Positions 1-8,529 of a DNA stretch of 64,000 nt are shown piece by piece (the first letter of the stretch is position 1; each line of letters begins with the position of its first letter). The translations under genes and the position numbers were made by a program. The notes below the pieces were generated by a model that was given only the letters and a program-made list of their open reading frames with translations, ran no database searches and was not told the origin of the DNA. The stretch comes from Clostridium sp. AM34-11AC (GTDB taxonomy: Bacteria; Bacillota; Clostridia; Lachnospirales; Lachnospiraceae): contig NZ_QWGL01000013.1 of the NCBI RefSeq assembly GCF_003435375.1, forward strand, positions 29,542-93,541, in the 5' to 3' direction.

Positions 1-1
1 T

Positions 2-1090
2 GATGTGACACAGCCGATCGCACCGGCGATCATTGAGGCGATGCACAAAGCTGTCGATGAGATGGGACATGCCGAGACTTTCCACGGCTACGCTCCGGAG
101 CAGGGCTATGACTTTTTAAGAAATATTATTGCAAAAGAAGATTTCCAGGAGAAAGGCTGCGACATCTCTGCTGACGAGATCTTCATATCCGACGGTGCAA
201 AGTGCGACTGCGGAAATATCCAGGAATTATTCTCCTTAGACAGCGTTATCGCTGTATGCGACCCGGTATACCCGGTATACGTGGATTCCAATGTTATGGC
301 AGGCCGCAGCGGTCTTTACAACGGTGAGACAGGCCGTTTCGACAAGATCGTATATATGCCGTGTACGGCTGACAACGGATTCCTTCCGGAGTTCCCGAAG
401 GAACATGTAGACGTGATCTATCTCTGCTTCCCGAACAATCCGACCGGTGAAGCGATCAAGAAGGCTGATCTTCAGGCATGGGTGGACTATGCAAATAAGA
501 ATGGCGCTGTCATCATCTTCGATTCCGCTTACGAGGCTTATATCACAGAAGAAGGAATCCCGCACTCCATCTATGAGTGTGAGGGTGCAAAGACCTGCGC
601 CATCGAGCTGCGCAGCTTTTCCAAGAAGGCCGGCTTTACAGGCATGCGTCTCGGCTTTGCTGTGATCCCGAAGGACTTAAAGTGCGGCGATGTCAGCTTA
701 AATGCCATGTGGATGCGCCGTCAGGGCTCCAAGTACAATGGAACCCCGTATATCATCCAGCGTGCCGGTGAGGCTGTCTACTCTCCGGAAGGAAAGGTGC
801 AGGTCGCTGAGCAGATCGCCCGCTACATGAAGAATGCAAAGACCATCTATACAGGCTTAAAGGACGCAGGCTATACCGTATACGGCGGTGTAAACTCCCC
901 GTATATCTGGTTAAAGACTCCGAACGACATGAAGTCCTGGGATTTCTTTGATTATCTGTTAAACAATGCTGGTATCGTGGGCACTCCTGGTGCAGGATTC
1001 GGTCCGTCCGGAGAGGGATATTTCCGGATCACTGCTTTCGGAACTTACGAAAATTCTTTAAAAGCACTTGACAGAATCAAAAATCTCTGA
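2..1090 (+). CDS. dapL: LL-diaminopimelate aminotransferase, 5'-truncated by the window edge
   Basis: Class I/II PLP-dependent aminotransferase that converts tetrahydrodipicolinate plus glutamate directly to LL-diaminopimelate in lysine and peptidoglycan synthesis. The frame is open to the window edge; the first codons read D-V-T-Q-P, matching the GDVT-P segment that lies some tens of residues inside DapL, so the GTG at position 5 is not a true start. Visible hallmarks are NNPTGE, the PLP-lysine segment [15 protein letters not shown] and the late [14 protein letters not shown] segment. About 362 residues are present, so roughly 40-50 N-terminal residues are missing. It is followed directly by the T-box leader of the aspS operon. 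Family assignment is confident; DapL is the usual lysine-pathway variant in Lachnospiraceae. Confidence 0.93.
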   Translation, partial: DVTQPIAPAIIEAMHKAVDEMGHAETFHGYAPEQGYDFLRNIIAKEDFQEKGCDISADEIFISDGAKCDCGNIQELFSLDSVIAVCDPVYPVYVDSNVMAGRSGLYNGETGRFDKIVYMPCTADNGFLPEFPKEHVDVIYLCFPNNPTGEAIKKADLQAWVDYANKNGAVIIFDSAYEAYITEEGIPHSIYECEGAKTCAIELRSFSKKAGFTGMRLGFAVIPKDLKCGDVSLNAMWMRRQGSKYNGTPYIIQRAGEAVYSPEGKVQVAEQIARYMKNAKTIYTGLKDAGYTVYGGVNSPYIWLKTPNDMKSWDFFDYLLNNAGIVGTPGAGFGPSGEGYFRITAFGTYENSLKALDRIKNL

Positions 1091-1096
1091 TAAAAC
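1068..1096 (+). promoter_or_regulatory. candidate promoter for the aspS-gatCAB T-box transcript
   Basis: TTGACA at 1068-1073, a 17-base spacer, then TAAAAC at 1091-1096 (4 of 6 to the -10 consensus). It lies in the last codons and stop of dapL and just upstream of the T-box leader, which is the same arrangement as at thrS. The -35 is perfect but the -10 is weak, so this is a candidate only. Confidence 0.4.
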
Positions 1097-1111
1097 ATAA
1101 AACATCAAAAA

Positions 1112-1424
1112 GATATCAAACAAAGGCGTTGAAGGAAACTCCCTTTCGAAAGACTTTACAGAGAACCGTGTGACAGCTGAGAGCATGGAAGAAACGAGAA
1201 AGGCGGGAACGCTCCGGAGCCGGCTGCTCGAAGATCGGATACGATGGTAGGACAGCACGCAAGCTGCACGTTACGCGGCCGAGTCGTTAGGATGATGGTC
1301 CGACAGCGAAAGCGGCGACTCATGAGTGGCATGGAAATGCAATGCGGGTGGTACCGCGGGTGATATAGATCCCGTCCCGGAGAACTTTTAAAAGCAAAAG
1401 TCTCCGGGGCGGGATTTTTGTTGT
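1112..1424 (+). promoter_or_regulatory. T-box leader of the aspS-gatCAB operon, probable Asn (AAC) specifier
   Basis: Tandem T-box features: a stem I region with CAGAGA (1152-1157), the T-box core GCGGGTGGTACCGCGGG (1344-1360), and a terminator made by CCCGTCCCGGAGA and TCTCCGGGGCGGG with a T-run (1371-1419). Uncharged cognate tRNA would stabilise the antiterminator and let transcription continue into aspS. By alignment of the specifier surroundings with the thrS leader in this window (specifier, purine, then CYCYKGGAG-like bases), the specifier is AAC at 1208-1210, followed by GCTCCGGAGC. AAC means tRNA-Asn, which fits an operon making Asn-tRNA by transamidation. The T-box call is sure; the specifier call is inference. 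Confidence 0.93.
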
Positions 1425-1475
1425 TCAAGCTAAAAGGCCTCAAATTTTACCCCACAAATTTAGGAGGATCAGATT

Positions 1476-2807
1476 ATGGAGTTTGTAACAGGATTAGAAG
1501 ACAGAAAAGTAAAAACTCTTGAAGAATTGGAAAGAGAAGAGTCCGTTGGTACCGAAGTTACCGTTGAAGGCATGGTACACAGCATCCGCGATATGGGAGA
1601 AATTTCCTTTGTGATCTTAAGAAGCCGCGATGGTCTCTTACAGACCGTGATCCAGGCAGGAACCGGAAAGGAAGTCCTCTCCGAGATCCGTGAAGGTCAG
1701 GCAGTTCGCGTGACTGGAACTGTTTTCAAGGAAGAGCGCGCACCCCACGGAATTGAGATCCATCTTGCCGATGCAAGGATCCTTTCAAAACCGGAAGAGC
1801 CGATGCCAATTGCCATCGACAAGTGGAAACTTCCCACATCCCTGGAGGCAAACTTAAACCGCCGCGCCATCGCATTAAGAAACGTCCGCGAGCGAGCGAA
1901 ATTCCGCATCCAGGAAGGTATCTGCCGCGGCTTCCGCGAGTTTATGACAAGCCAGGGATTTACCGAGATCCATACCCCGAAGATCGGCGCGAAATCCGCA
2001 GAGGGCGGTGCAAACCTCTTTAAGCTCCAGTACTTCCACAGACCGGCAGTTCTGGCGCAGAGCCCGCAGTTCTACAAACAGATGATGGTCGGCGTGTTCG
2101 ACAGAGTCTTTGAGACCGGTCCGGTGTTCCGTGCAGAGAAGCACAACACAAAGAGACATTTAAACGAGTACACAAGCCTTGATTTTGAGATGGGATTCAT
2201 CGACAGCTTCATGGATATCTGCAAGATGGAGACAGCGATGCTGCAGTACGTGGTAGAACTTCTGAAGAAAGACTACGCGAAGGAGGTCGCCCTGTTAAAG
2301 ATCGAACTTCCGAACGTGGAAAAAATCCCATTCGTCCGCTTCGATGAAGCGAAACGGCTGATCGCTGAAAAGTATGACAGACAGATCAGAAGCCCACATG
2401 ACTTAGAGCCGGAGGAAGAGGCGCTGATCGGCGAGTACTTCAAATCTGAGTACGGAGCAGATTTTGTTTTCGTTACCCACTATCCGTCAAAGAAACGTCC
2501 GTTCTATGCGATGGACGATCCGGAGAACAAGGAATTCACCTTAAGCTTTGACCTTTTATTCCGCGGTCTTGAGATCACCACAGGCGGCCAGCGGATCCAT
2601 GATTACGAGACGCTCTTAAAGAAGATCGCGGAAAAAGGCATGGACATCGAGGGGATGGAAGATTATCTTGACTGCTTCAAATACGGAATGCCGCCCCACG
2701 GTGGTCTCGGAATCGGCCTTGAGCGCCTGACCATGAAGATGATCGGAGAGGACAACGTCCGTGAGGCATGCCTGTTCCCGAGAGATATGACAAGATTAAA
2801 ACCGTGA
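1476..2807 (+). CDS. aspS: archaeal-type (non-discriminating) aspartyl-tRNA synthetase
   Basis: Class II aminoacyl-tRNA synthetase of 443 residues. It has an N-terminal OB-fold anticodon-binding domain (about 1-105) and a catalytic core with motif 2 around FETGPVFRAEKHNTKRH and motif 3 GIGLERLTMK near the C-terminus. The bacterial GAD insertion is absent, and the size is that of the archaeal/non-discriminating AspRS2 class (bacterial AspRS is about 590 residues). Such enzymes charge both tRNA-Asp and tRNA-Asn with Asp, and GatCAB then amidates the misacylated tRNA. ATG at 1476 follows AGGAGG at 1462. The next genes are gatC, gatA and gatB, and the T-box leader upstream seems to sense tRNA-Asn, both supporting the non-discriminating role. 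A discriminating AspRS elsewhere in the genome cannot be excluded. Confidence 0.93.
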   Translation: MEFVTGLEDRKVKTLEELEREESVGTEVTVEGMVHSIRDMGEISFVILRSRDGLLQTVIQAGTGKEVLSEIREGQAVRVTGTVFKEERAPHGIEIHLADARILSKPEEPMPIAIDKWKLPTSLEANLNRRAIALRNVRERAKFRIQEGICRGFREFMTSQGFTEIHTPKIGAKSAEGGANLFKLQYFHRPAVLAQSPQFYKQMMVGVFDRVFETGPVFRAEKHNTKRHLNEYTSLDFEMGFIDSFMDICKMETAMLQYVVELLKKDYAKEVALLKIELPNVEKIPFVRFDEAKRLIAEKYDRQIRSPHDLEPEEEALIGEYFKSEYGADFVFVTHYPSKKRPFYAMDDPENKEFTLSFDLLFRGLEITTGGQRIHDYETLLKKIAEKGMDIEGMEDYLDCFKYGMPPHGGLGIGLERLTMKMIGEDNVREACLFPRDMTRLKP

Positions 2808-2832
2808 TGGTATAGAGAAAGGATTTGAGATT

Positions 2833-3126
2833 ATGGCAGAGATGATCACCGATAAGACGATGGATGAGATTGAGATCCTGGCAAAACTTCACCTGACAGA
2901 AGACGAGAAAGAAAAATCAAGACAGGATCTTCAGCAGATGCTCGATTATGTTGATATGCTGAATCAATTAGATACCTCCGATGTGGAACCGTTGACCCAC
3001 ATCTTCCCGATCAAGAACGTGTTCCGCGAGGACGTTGTTCTTGAGAGTACCCCGAAGGAAGAATTGTTAAAGAATGCGCCGAAGGAAAAGGACGGACAGT
3101 TCCTTGTTCCAAAAACCATCGGTTAG
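2833..3126 (+). CDS. gatC: Asp/Glu-tRNA amidotransferase subunit C
   Basis: Small 97-residue GatC subunit of the tRNA-dependent amidotransferase. GatC wraps around the GatA-GatB interface and stabilises the complex. It has the family pattern of an early helix (EIEILAKLHL), a helix with a QMLDYVDMLNQLDT-like segment, then DVEPLTH and a late VFREDVV segment. It sits 25 bases after aspS and 12 bases before gatA, with an AAAGGA-type ribosome site. Length and order match the family exactly. Confidence 0.95.
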   Translation: MAEMITDKTMDEIEILAKLHLTEDEKEKSRQDLQQMLDYVDMLNQLDTSDVEPLTHIFPIKNVFREDVVLESTPKEELLKNAPKEKDGQFLVPKTIG

Positions 3127-3138
3127 GAGGAGACGGAT

Positions 3139-4614
3139 ATGAAAATACTGGAACTTTCCGCCACAGAGCTGGCAAAGAAGATAAAAGCAGGCGAGATCAC
3201 CTCAGAGGAAGCCGCAAAGGCGTCCCTGGCGCAGATCGCGAAGGAAGATCAGAAGATCCGCGCGTACCTCACCGTGGATGAGGAGAAGGTCTTAGCACGG
3301 GCAAAGGAAGTGGACAATGGAATCCGTTCCGGAAAATACACAGGCCCGTTGGCAGGTGTCCCGATCGCAGTGAAAGATAATATCTGTACAAAAGACATGA
3401 GGACCACATGTGCTTCAAAGATCCTTGAAAACTTTGTCCCGTTCTATGATGCGACGGCGGTCACAAGGATCACAGATGCCGGCATGGTGATTCTCGGAAA
3501 GACAAACATGGATGAGTTCGCCATGGGAAGTACCACCGAGACTTCCGCATTTGCGGTTACAAAGAACCCGTGGGATACGGAACATGTTCCGGGCGGTTCC
3601 TCCGGCGGTTCCTGCGCGGCGGTCGCAGCCGGTGAATGCTTCGCGGCTCTCGGCTCTGATACCGGCGGATCCATCCGCCAGCCGAGCTCCTACTGCGGCG
3701 TTACCGGAATCAAACCGACATACGGAACGGTTTCCCGTTTTGGCCTTGTGGCTTACGCGTCTTCCCTGGACCAGATCGGACCGATCGGCAAGAATGCAGC
3801 CGACTGTGCGGCCCTTCTTGAGACCATCACAAGCCATGACGAGAAAGACAGCACCTCCATGGAGAGAACGGACACGGATTTCACTTCCGCCATCGGAAAA
3901 GATATCCGCGGCATGAAGATCGGTATCCCGAAGGAGTATCTGTCGGACGGACTTGACGATGATGTGAGAGCAGCCATCGAGCAGTGTGCAGCCTACTTAA
4001 AGGAGTGCGGGGCAGATGTAGAATACTTTGACCTCGGTCTTATGGAGTACACGATCCCGGCATATTACGTGATCGCGGCTGCGGAGGCAAGCTCTAACTT
4101 AGAGCGTTTCGACGGTGTCAAATACGGCTACCGCGCGAAAGAGTACGAAGGTCTCCACGACATGTACAAGCGTTCCAGATCCGAGGGATTCGGGCCGGAG
4201 GTCAAGAGAAGAATTATGCTGGGTTCCTTCGTTTTAAGCTCCGGATATTATGACGCATATTACCTGAAAGCGTTAAAGGTACGTGCCCTGATCAAGAAAG
4301 CCTTTGACGAGGCATTTGCAAAGTACGACATCATTCTCGGACCGGCAGCCCCGACGGCAGCTCCAAAGATCGGAACTTCTTTAAGCGATCCGATGAAGAT
4401 GTATTTAAGCGATATTTATACGGTTGCCGTAAACCTTGCAGGTCTTCCGGGACTCACAGTCCCGTGCAGCATAAACGAAAAGGGACTACCGATCGGTGTC
4501 CAGCTTCTCGGTGACTGCTTCAGAGAAAAGACCCTGTTTGCCGCAGCATCCGCCATCGAGAATGTCCGCGGTGGATGGACACTTCCGTTTGCCAGAAAGG
4601 AGACCTTATCATGA
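3139..4614 (+). CDS. gatA: Asp/Glu-tRNA amidotransferase subunit A (amidase)
   Basis: Glutaminase/amidase subunit of 491 residues that frees ammonia from glutamine for transamidation of Asp-tRNA-Asn or Glu-tRNA-Gln. Amidase-signature hallmarks are present: the catalytic lysine segment AVKDNI, the glycine/serine-rich GGSSGGSCAAVAAG, and TGGSIRQPSSYCGVTG carrying the nucleophilic serine. An AGGAGG ribosome site lies 7 bases before the ATG. The stop codon overlaps the gatB start (ATGA at 4611-4614), so translation of the two subunits is likely coupled. Confidence 0.97.
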   Translation: MKILELSATELAKKIKAGEITSEEAAKASLAQIAKEDQKIRAYLTVDEEKVLARAKEVDNGIRSGKYTGPLAGVPIAVKDNICTKDMRTTCASKILENFVPFYDATAVTRITDAGMVILGKTNMDEFAMGSTTETSAFAVTKNPWDTEHVPGGSSGGSCAAVAAGECFAALGSDTGGSIRQPSSYCGVTGIKPTYGTVSRFGLVAYASSLDQIGPIGKNAADCAALLETITSHDEKDSTSMERTDTDFTSAIGKDIRGMKIGIPKEYLSDGLDDDVRAAIEQCAAYLKECGADVEYFDLGLMEYTIPAYYVIAAAEASSNLERFDGVKYGYRAKEYEGLHDMYKRSRSEGFGPEVKRRIMLGSFVLSSGYYDAYYLKALKVRALIKKAFDEAFAKYDIILGPAAPTAAPKIGTSLSDPMKMYLSDIYTVAVNLAGLPGLTVPCSINEKGLPIGVQLLGDCFREKTLFAAASAIENVRGGWTLPFARKETLS

Positions 4615-6044
4615 AACAGTATGAAACCGTCATCGGTCTTGAGGTCCATGTGGAGTTAGCCACAAAGACGAAAATTTTCTGCGGATGCAAAACAGATTTC
4701 GGCGCAGCGCCGAACACCCATGTCTGCCCGATCTGTACGGGTATGCCGGGATCTCTTCCTATATTAAATAAGCAGGTCGTGGAGTTCGCACTTCGCGCGG
4801 GCCTTGCTTTAAACTGCCAGATCAACCAGTTCTGCAAGTTTGACCGTAAGAACTACTTCTACCCGGATAACCCACAGAACTACCAGATCTCCCAGTTATA
4901 TCTGCCGATCTGCCACGACGGTTATGTGGAGCTTGAGACGGCAGCTGGAACAAAGCGCATCGGCATCCATGAGATTCATATGGAGGAGGATGCGGGAAAG
5001 CTGGTTCATGACGAGTGGACCGACAGTTCCCTGGTAGATTACAACCGAAGCGGCGTTCCGCTGATTGAGATCGTATCCGAACCGGATATGAGAAGCGTCG
5101 ATGAGGTCATCCAGTACTTAGAGCATCTTCAGTCCACCATGCAGTACCTCGGCGTTTCCGACTGCCGTCTCCAGGAAGGTTCCATGCGTGCCGACGTAAA
5201 CCTTTCTGTCCGCGAGGTGGGAAGCCCGGTATTTGGGACGAGAACTGAGATGAAGAACTTAAACTCCTTCAAGGCCATTGCCCACGCCATCGAGGGAGAA
5301 AGAGAGCGCCAGATAGAGCTTCTTGAGGAGGGTCGTGCTGTTGTCCAGGAGACACGCCGCTGGGATGACAACAAGGAATCTTCCCATGCGATGCGTTCCA
5401 AGGAAGACGCGAAGGACTATCGTTACTTCCCGGACCCGGATCTTCCGCCGATCGATATTTCCGACGCATGGATCGCTTCCATCCGTGCAGCTCAGCCGGA
5501 GTTAAAGAAAGCAAAATCCAGGAGATACCAGTCCGAGTACGGGCTGAGTGCTTATGATGCGGATATCCTCACAGGGGATAAGGCGCTGGCTGAACTTTTC
5601 GAGAACACCATCAAGGCAGGTGCGGCACCGAAGAAGGCAGCGAACTGGCTGACCGGCGAGACGCTTCGTCTTTTAAAGGAGAAGGAATCAGAGGCATCGA
5701 AGATCACCTTCACAGCAGAGCATCTGGCATCTCTTATCGCACTCCTTGAGAAGAGCGTCATCAACAACCAGACTGCAAAGGATGTGTTTGCTGTCATGTT
5801 TGAGTCTGATGTGGATCCGGCAGCTTATGTTGAGGAACATGGACTAAAGATCGAGAGTGATTCCGGACTTCTGGAGGAAACAGTGAAGAAGATCCTGGAC
5901 GCAAACCCGAAAGCTGTGGGCGAGTTAAAGGAAGGAAAAGACAAAGTCATCGGATTCCTTATGGGACAGGTCATGAAGGAGATGAAAGGAAAAGCAAACC
6001 CGCCACAGGTGAGCGGGATGATCCATAAACTTGTGCAGGAATAA
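4611..6044 (+). CDS. gatB: Asp/Glu-tRNA amidotransferase subunit B
   Basis: tRNA-binding and kinase-like subunit, 477 residues from the ATG at 4611. The frame is open further upstream, but 4611 is chosen because it has AAAGGAGA upstream and the classic ATGA overlap with gatA. Visible features are the zinc-type cysteine pattern C-x-C...CPIC with GMPG near the N-terminus, YFYPDNPQNYQISQ, EEDAGKLVHD, and a C-terminal GatB/YqeY helical domain ending in GMIHKLVQE. It is the last gene of the T-box-controlled operon; a terminator follows at 6138. Confidence 0.97.
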   Translation: MKQYETVIGLEVHVELATKTKIFCGCKTDFGAAPNTHVCPICTGMPGSLPILNKQVVEFALRAGLALNCQINQFCKFDRKNYFYPDNPQNYQISQLYLPICHDGYVELETAAGTKRIGIHEIHMEEDAGKLVHDEWTDSSLVDYNRSGVPLIEIVSEPDMRSVDEVIQYLEHLQSTMQYLGVSDCRLQEGSMRADVNLSVREVGSPVFGTRTEMKNLNSFKAIAHAIEGERERQIELLEEGRAVVQETRRWDDNKESSHAMRSKEDAKDYRYFPDPDLPPIDISDAWIASIRAAQPELKKAKSRRYQSEYGLSAYDADILTGDKALAELFENTIKAGAAPKKAANWLTGETLRLLKEKESEASKITFTAEHLASLIALLEKSVINNQTAKDVFAVMFESDVDPAAYVEEHGLKIESDSGLLEETVKKILDANPKAVGELKEGKDKVIGFLMGQVMKEMKGKANPPQVSGMIHKLVQE

Positions 6045-6055
6045 AATGCGAAGAA

Positions 6056-6129
6056 GCCGTTAAACGGATATGCATGCCTCGTAAGGAACCTGGTAAGGAC
6101 AGGTCTGATAAGTGGTAAGGGCATATGAA
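6056..6129 (+). other. structured non-coding segment after gatB
   Basis: Between the gatB stop and its terminator lies a short segment with CCGTTAAACGG (6058-6067 area), outer arms ATATGC (6068-6073) and GCATAT (6121-6126), an inner CCTG/CAGG hairpin (6090-6104) and three copies of GTAAGG (6081, 6093, 6115). It folds on paper into a small multi-hairpin RNA. I do not recognise it; it may be part of the operon 3' UTR. Confidence 0.35.
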
Positions 6130-6137
6130 TTAGAAAA

Positions 6138-6187
6138 AGTCATGATAATAGGATCTGAATCTTAGACCGATCATCATGGCTTTTTTA
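6138..6187 (+). terminator. rho-independent terminator of the aspS-gatCAB operon
   Basis: AGTCATGAT (6138-6146) pairs with ATCATGGCT (6173-6181), allowing a G-U pair, and runs into TTTTTTA. This closes the operon before the plsX promoter. Confidence 0.75.
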
Positions 6188-6265
6188 TCTCTTTCTTCTT
6201 TATATAAGGTATTTTTTTCCAAAAACCTGTCATTCCCTGTTCATGAAAACTGCATGAAAAAGGTA

Positions 6266-6294
6266 TTGATTTTATGAAAGGTATTTAGTATATT
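6266..6294 (+). promoter_or_regulatory. promoter upstream of plsX
   Basis: TTGATT (6266-6271), 17 bases, TATATT (6289-6294). About 115 bases of untranslated leader follow before plsX; that leader contains the pairing GGAGAGCGGC / GCCGTTCGATGGGATGCTCC region but no recognised riboswitch. I saw no clear FapR or FabT operator. Confidence 0.6.
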
Positions 6295-6415
6295 AATTAC
6301 TATAAAAGTCCCGGAGAGCGGCAGTGCGTTTTTACGCCGTTCGATGGGATGCTCCGTGCTATGGAAATATTTATCAACGCTTTTCTGAGCGCGGACAGGA
6401 ATTGGAGAGAAAAAC

Positions 6416-7426
6416 ATGATAAAAATTGCTGTAGACGCCATGGGCGGGGACAACGCCCCTGGAGAGATCGTAAAAGGTGCTGTCGATGCGGTCACAGAAC
6501 GAAAAGACATTACCGTCTGTTTAACTGGACAGAAAGATGTCATCGAGAAAGAGCTCTCAAAATATACCTATAAAATAGAGCAGATTGAGATCGTTGATGC
6601 CCCGGAAGTGATCGAGACGGGAGAACCGCCGGTCAATGCGATCCGTAAGAAAAAGAATTCTTCCCTTGTGGTCGGTCTGAACCTCGTAAAAAACGGGGAA
6701 GCGGACGGCTTTGTATCTGCCGGAAGCTCCGGAGCTGTTCTCGTTGGCGGACAGGTCATCGTCGGACGTGTCAAAGGTGTGGAACGCCCGCCGTTAGCAC
6801 CGCTTATTCCTACGGAAAAGGGAGTCTCTCTTCTGATCGATTGCGGCGCAAACGTTGACGCGAGACCGTCTCACCTGGTACAGTTTGCCCAGATGGGTTC
6901 CCTCTATATGAAATATGTGATGGGAATCGAGAATCCGCGTGTGGCGATCGTCAATATCGGTGTGGAAGAGGAAAAGGGAAATACCCTTGTGAAAGAGACA
7001 TTCCCGCTCTTAAAAGAGTGTAAAAATATAAACTTCATCGGAAGTATCGAAGCTCGTGAGATCCCCCACGGCGGCGCGGATGTGATCGTCTGCGAGGCAT
7101 TTGTGGGTAACGTGATCTTAAAGCTCTACGAGGGTGTGGGCGCGACGATGATGACGATGGTGAAGAAGGGCCTGATGAGCAATCTCAGAAGCAAGATCGG
7201 TGCGCTTCTCATCAAACCGGCATTAAAATCTACGTTAAAGAGCTTCGACGCGAGCCAGTACGGCGGCGCACCGCTCTTAGGCTTAAAGGGACTCGTCGTG
7301 AAAACCCACGGAAGTTCAAAGGCGAAAGAGGTCAAGAACTCGATCATCCAGTGTATCTCCTTTAAGGAGAATGAGATTTCTGATAAAATAAAAGGGTGTC
7401 TTGCCCCGGAAGAGACAGAAGCATAA
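6416..7426 (+). CDS. plsX: phosphate acyltransferase PlsX
   Basis: 336-residue enzyme that makes acyl-phosphate from acyl-ACP for the PlsX/PlsY route of phosphatidic acid synthesis. The start IAVDAMGGDNAPGEIVKGAVDA is the family signature, and SAGSSGAVL, LLIDCGANVDARP and CEAFVGNVILKLYEG follow as expected. A GGAGAG ribosome site precedes the ATG. It is located upstream of acpP, which supplies its acyl-ACP substrate, and the plsX-acpP-rnc-smc-ftsY order is common in Firmicutes. Acts at the cytoplasmic face of the membrane. Confidence 0.97.
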   Translation: MIKIAVDAMGGDNAPGEIVKGAVDAVTERKDITVCLTGQKDVIEKELSKYTYKIEQIEIVDAPEVIETGEPPVNAIRKKKNSSLVVGLNLVKNGEADGFVSAGSSGAVLVGGQVIVGRVKGVERPPLAPLIPTEKGVSLLIDCGANVDARPSHLVQFAQMGSLYMKYVMGIENPRVAIVNIGVEEEKGNTLVKETFPLLKECKNINFIGSIEAREIPHGGADVIVCEAFVGNVILKLYEGVGATMMTMVKKGLMSNLRSKIGALLIKPALKSTLKSFDASQYGGAPLLGLKGLVVKTHGSSKAKEVKNSIIQCISFKENEISDKIKGCLAPEETEA

Positions 7427-7522
7427 CCGTTTGGCCGGGCGTTATGTGCGCTGCGGACTGAACCGTTACACATTATAAAACTAAATCTAAATTATTAAGC
7501 AAAATAGGAGAGGATGGAAATT

Positions 7523-7753
7523 ATGGAGTTTGAAAAATTACAGCAGATCATCGCAGAGGTTCTCAATATCGATCCGGAGGAGATCACAATGAACACTACA
7601 TTCGTTGATGATCTCGGCGCAGATTCCCTGGATGTATTCCAGATCATTATGGGTATCGAGGAAGAGTTCGACATTGAGATCCCGACTGAGGAAGCTGAGA
7701 AGATCGCAAGTGTCGGCGATGCTGTTGAGGCAATCAAAAACGCATTAAATTAA
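7523..7753 (+). CDS. acpP: acyl carrier protein
   Basis: Acidic 76-residue carrier protein. The serine of GADSLD (within [15 protein letters not shown]) is the 4'-phosphopantetheine attachment site. Two starts are possible in frame; the ATG at 7523 (MEFEKLQ) is chosen over that at 7514 because the AGGAGAGG at 7507-7513 is properly spaced only for 7523. It lies between plsX and rnc, as in many Firmicutes, and carries growing acyl chains for fatty acid synthesis. Confidence 0.96.
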   Translation: MEFEKLQQIIAEVLNIDPEEITMNTTFVDDLGADSLDVFQIIMGIEEEFDIEIPTEEAEKIASVGDAVEAIKNALN

Positions 7754-7762
7754 TCGCAGGAA

Positions 7763-7795
7763 AAGGTGTCTCTTCACAGGGACACCTTCTTTTAA
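7763..7795 (+). terminator. terminator or attenuator between acpP and rnc
   Basis: AAGGTGTC (7763-7770) and GACACCTT (7781-7788) form a perfect 8-base stem followed by CTTTT. It probably limits read-through from the abundant acpP message into rnc and smc, since no new strong promoter is seen before rnc. Confidence 0.65.
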
Positions 7796-7808
7796 AGAAA
7801 GGCTAATC

Positions 7809-8489
7809 ATGAAAGAAAAACTTGAAAAACTTCAGGAAATGATCGGTTACCAGTTCAAGGATCCAGGACTTCTGACTCACGCCCTGACTCACAGTTCCTA
7901 CGCAAACGAAAAGCATTGGGATAAGACACGCTGCAATGAACGTCTGGAATTCCTTGGTGATGCCGTGCTCGAGGTGATTTCCAGCGACTTCCTGTTCCAC
8001 ACATACGAGTCTATGCCGGAGGGCGAGATGACGAAACTCCGTGCCAGCCTTGTCTGCGAGCCGACGTTGGCTTACTGTGCGGATGTGATACCGCTTGGCG
8101 ACTATCTGCTTCTCGGAAAAGGCGAGGATCTGACCGGCGGAAGGAAGCGGCCGTCTGTTGTCTCTGACGCGATGGAGGCGGTCATCGGCGCAATTTATCT
8201 GGATGGTGGTCTTGCTAATGCAAAAGAGTTCATCCATCGTTTTATTCTGAATGATATTGAACATAAACAGCTCTTTTACGATAGCAAAACTATCCTGCAG
8301 GAAATGGTTCAGGCAAAGTACAAAGAAACGCTTGTCTATGAACTTCTCAAGGAAGAGGGGCCGGACCACAACAAGTCTTTTGAGGTCTGCGTAAAAATCG
8401 GGGATGAGGAGATCGGAAGAGGTCTCGGACGTACGAAGAAAGCGGCGGAACAGGTTGCCGCCTACCACGGAATCTGTAAGATCCAGTAA
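7809..8489 (+). CDS. rnc: ribonuclease III
   Basis: 226-residue double-strand-specific endonuclease that processes rRNA precursors and structured mRNAs. The signature ERLEFLGDAVLEVIS carries the metal-binding acidic residues. A second acidic site is visible in SDAMEAVIGAIYLDGG, and the C-terminal third (about 158-226) is a double-stranded-RNA-binding domain ending in GRTKKAAEQVAA. A ribosome site AAAGG precedes the ATG. Smc follows after 40 bases. Confidence 0.97.
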   Translation: MKEKLEKLQEMIGYQFKDPGLLTHALTHSSYANEKHWDKTRCNERLEFLGDAVLEVISSDFLFHTYESMPEGEMTKLRASLVCEPTLAYCADVIPLGDYLLLGKGEDLTGGRKRPSVVSDAMEAVIGAIYLDGGLANAKEFIHRFILNDIEHKQLFYDSKTILQEMVQAKYKETLVYELLKEEGPDHNKSFEVCVKIGDEEIGRGLGRTKKAAEQVAAYHGICKIQ

Positions 8490-8529
8490 GACACAGATCA
8501 CGTATTTTAAGAAATAGGAAAATTAACGC

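Noticed and set aside
7514..7522. Upstream ATG as start of acpP
   Set aside because: It sits directly on the ribosome site; the ATG at 7523 has correct spacing and gives the usual ACP N-terminus.
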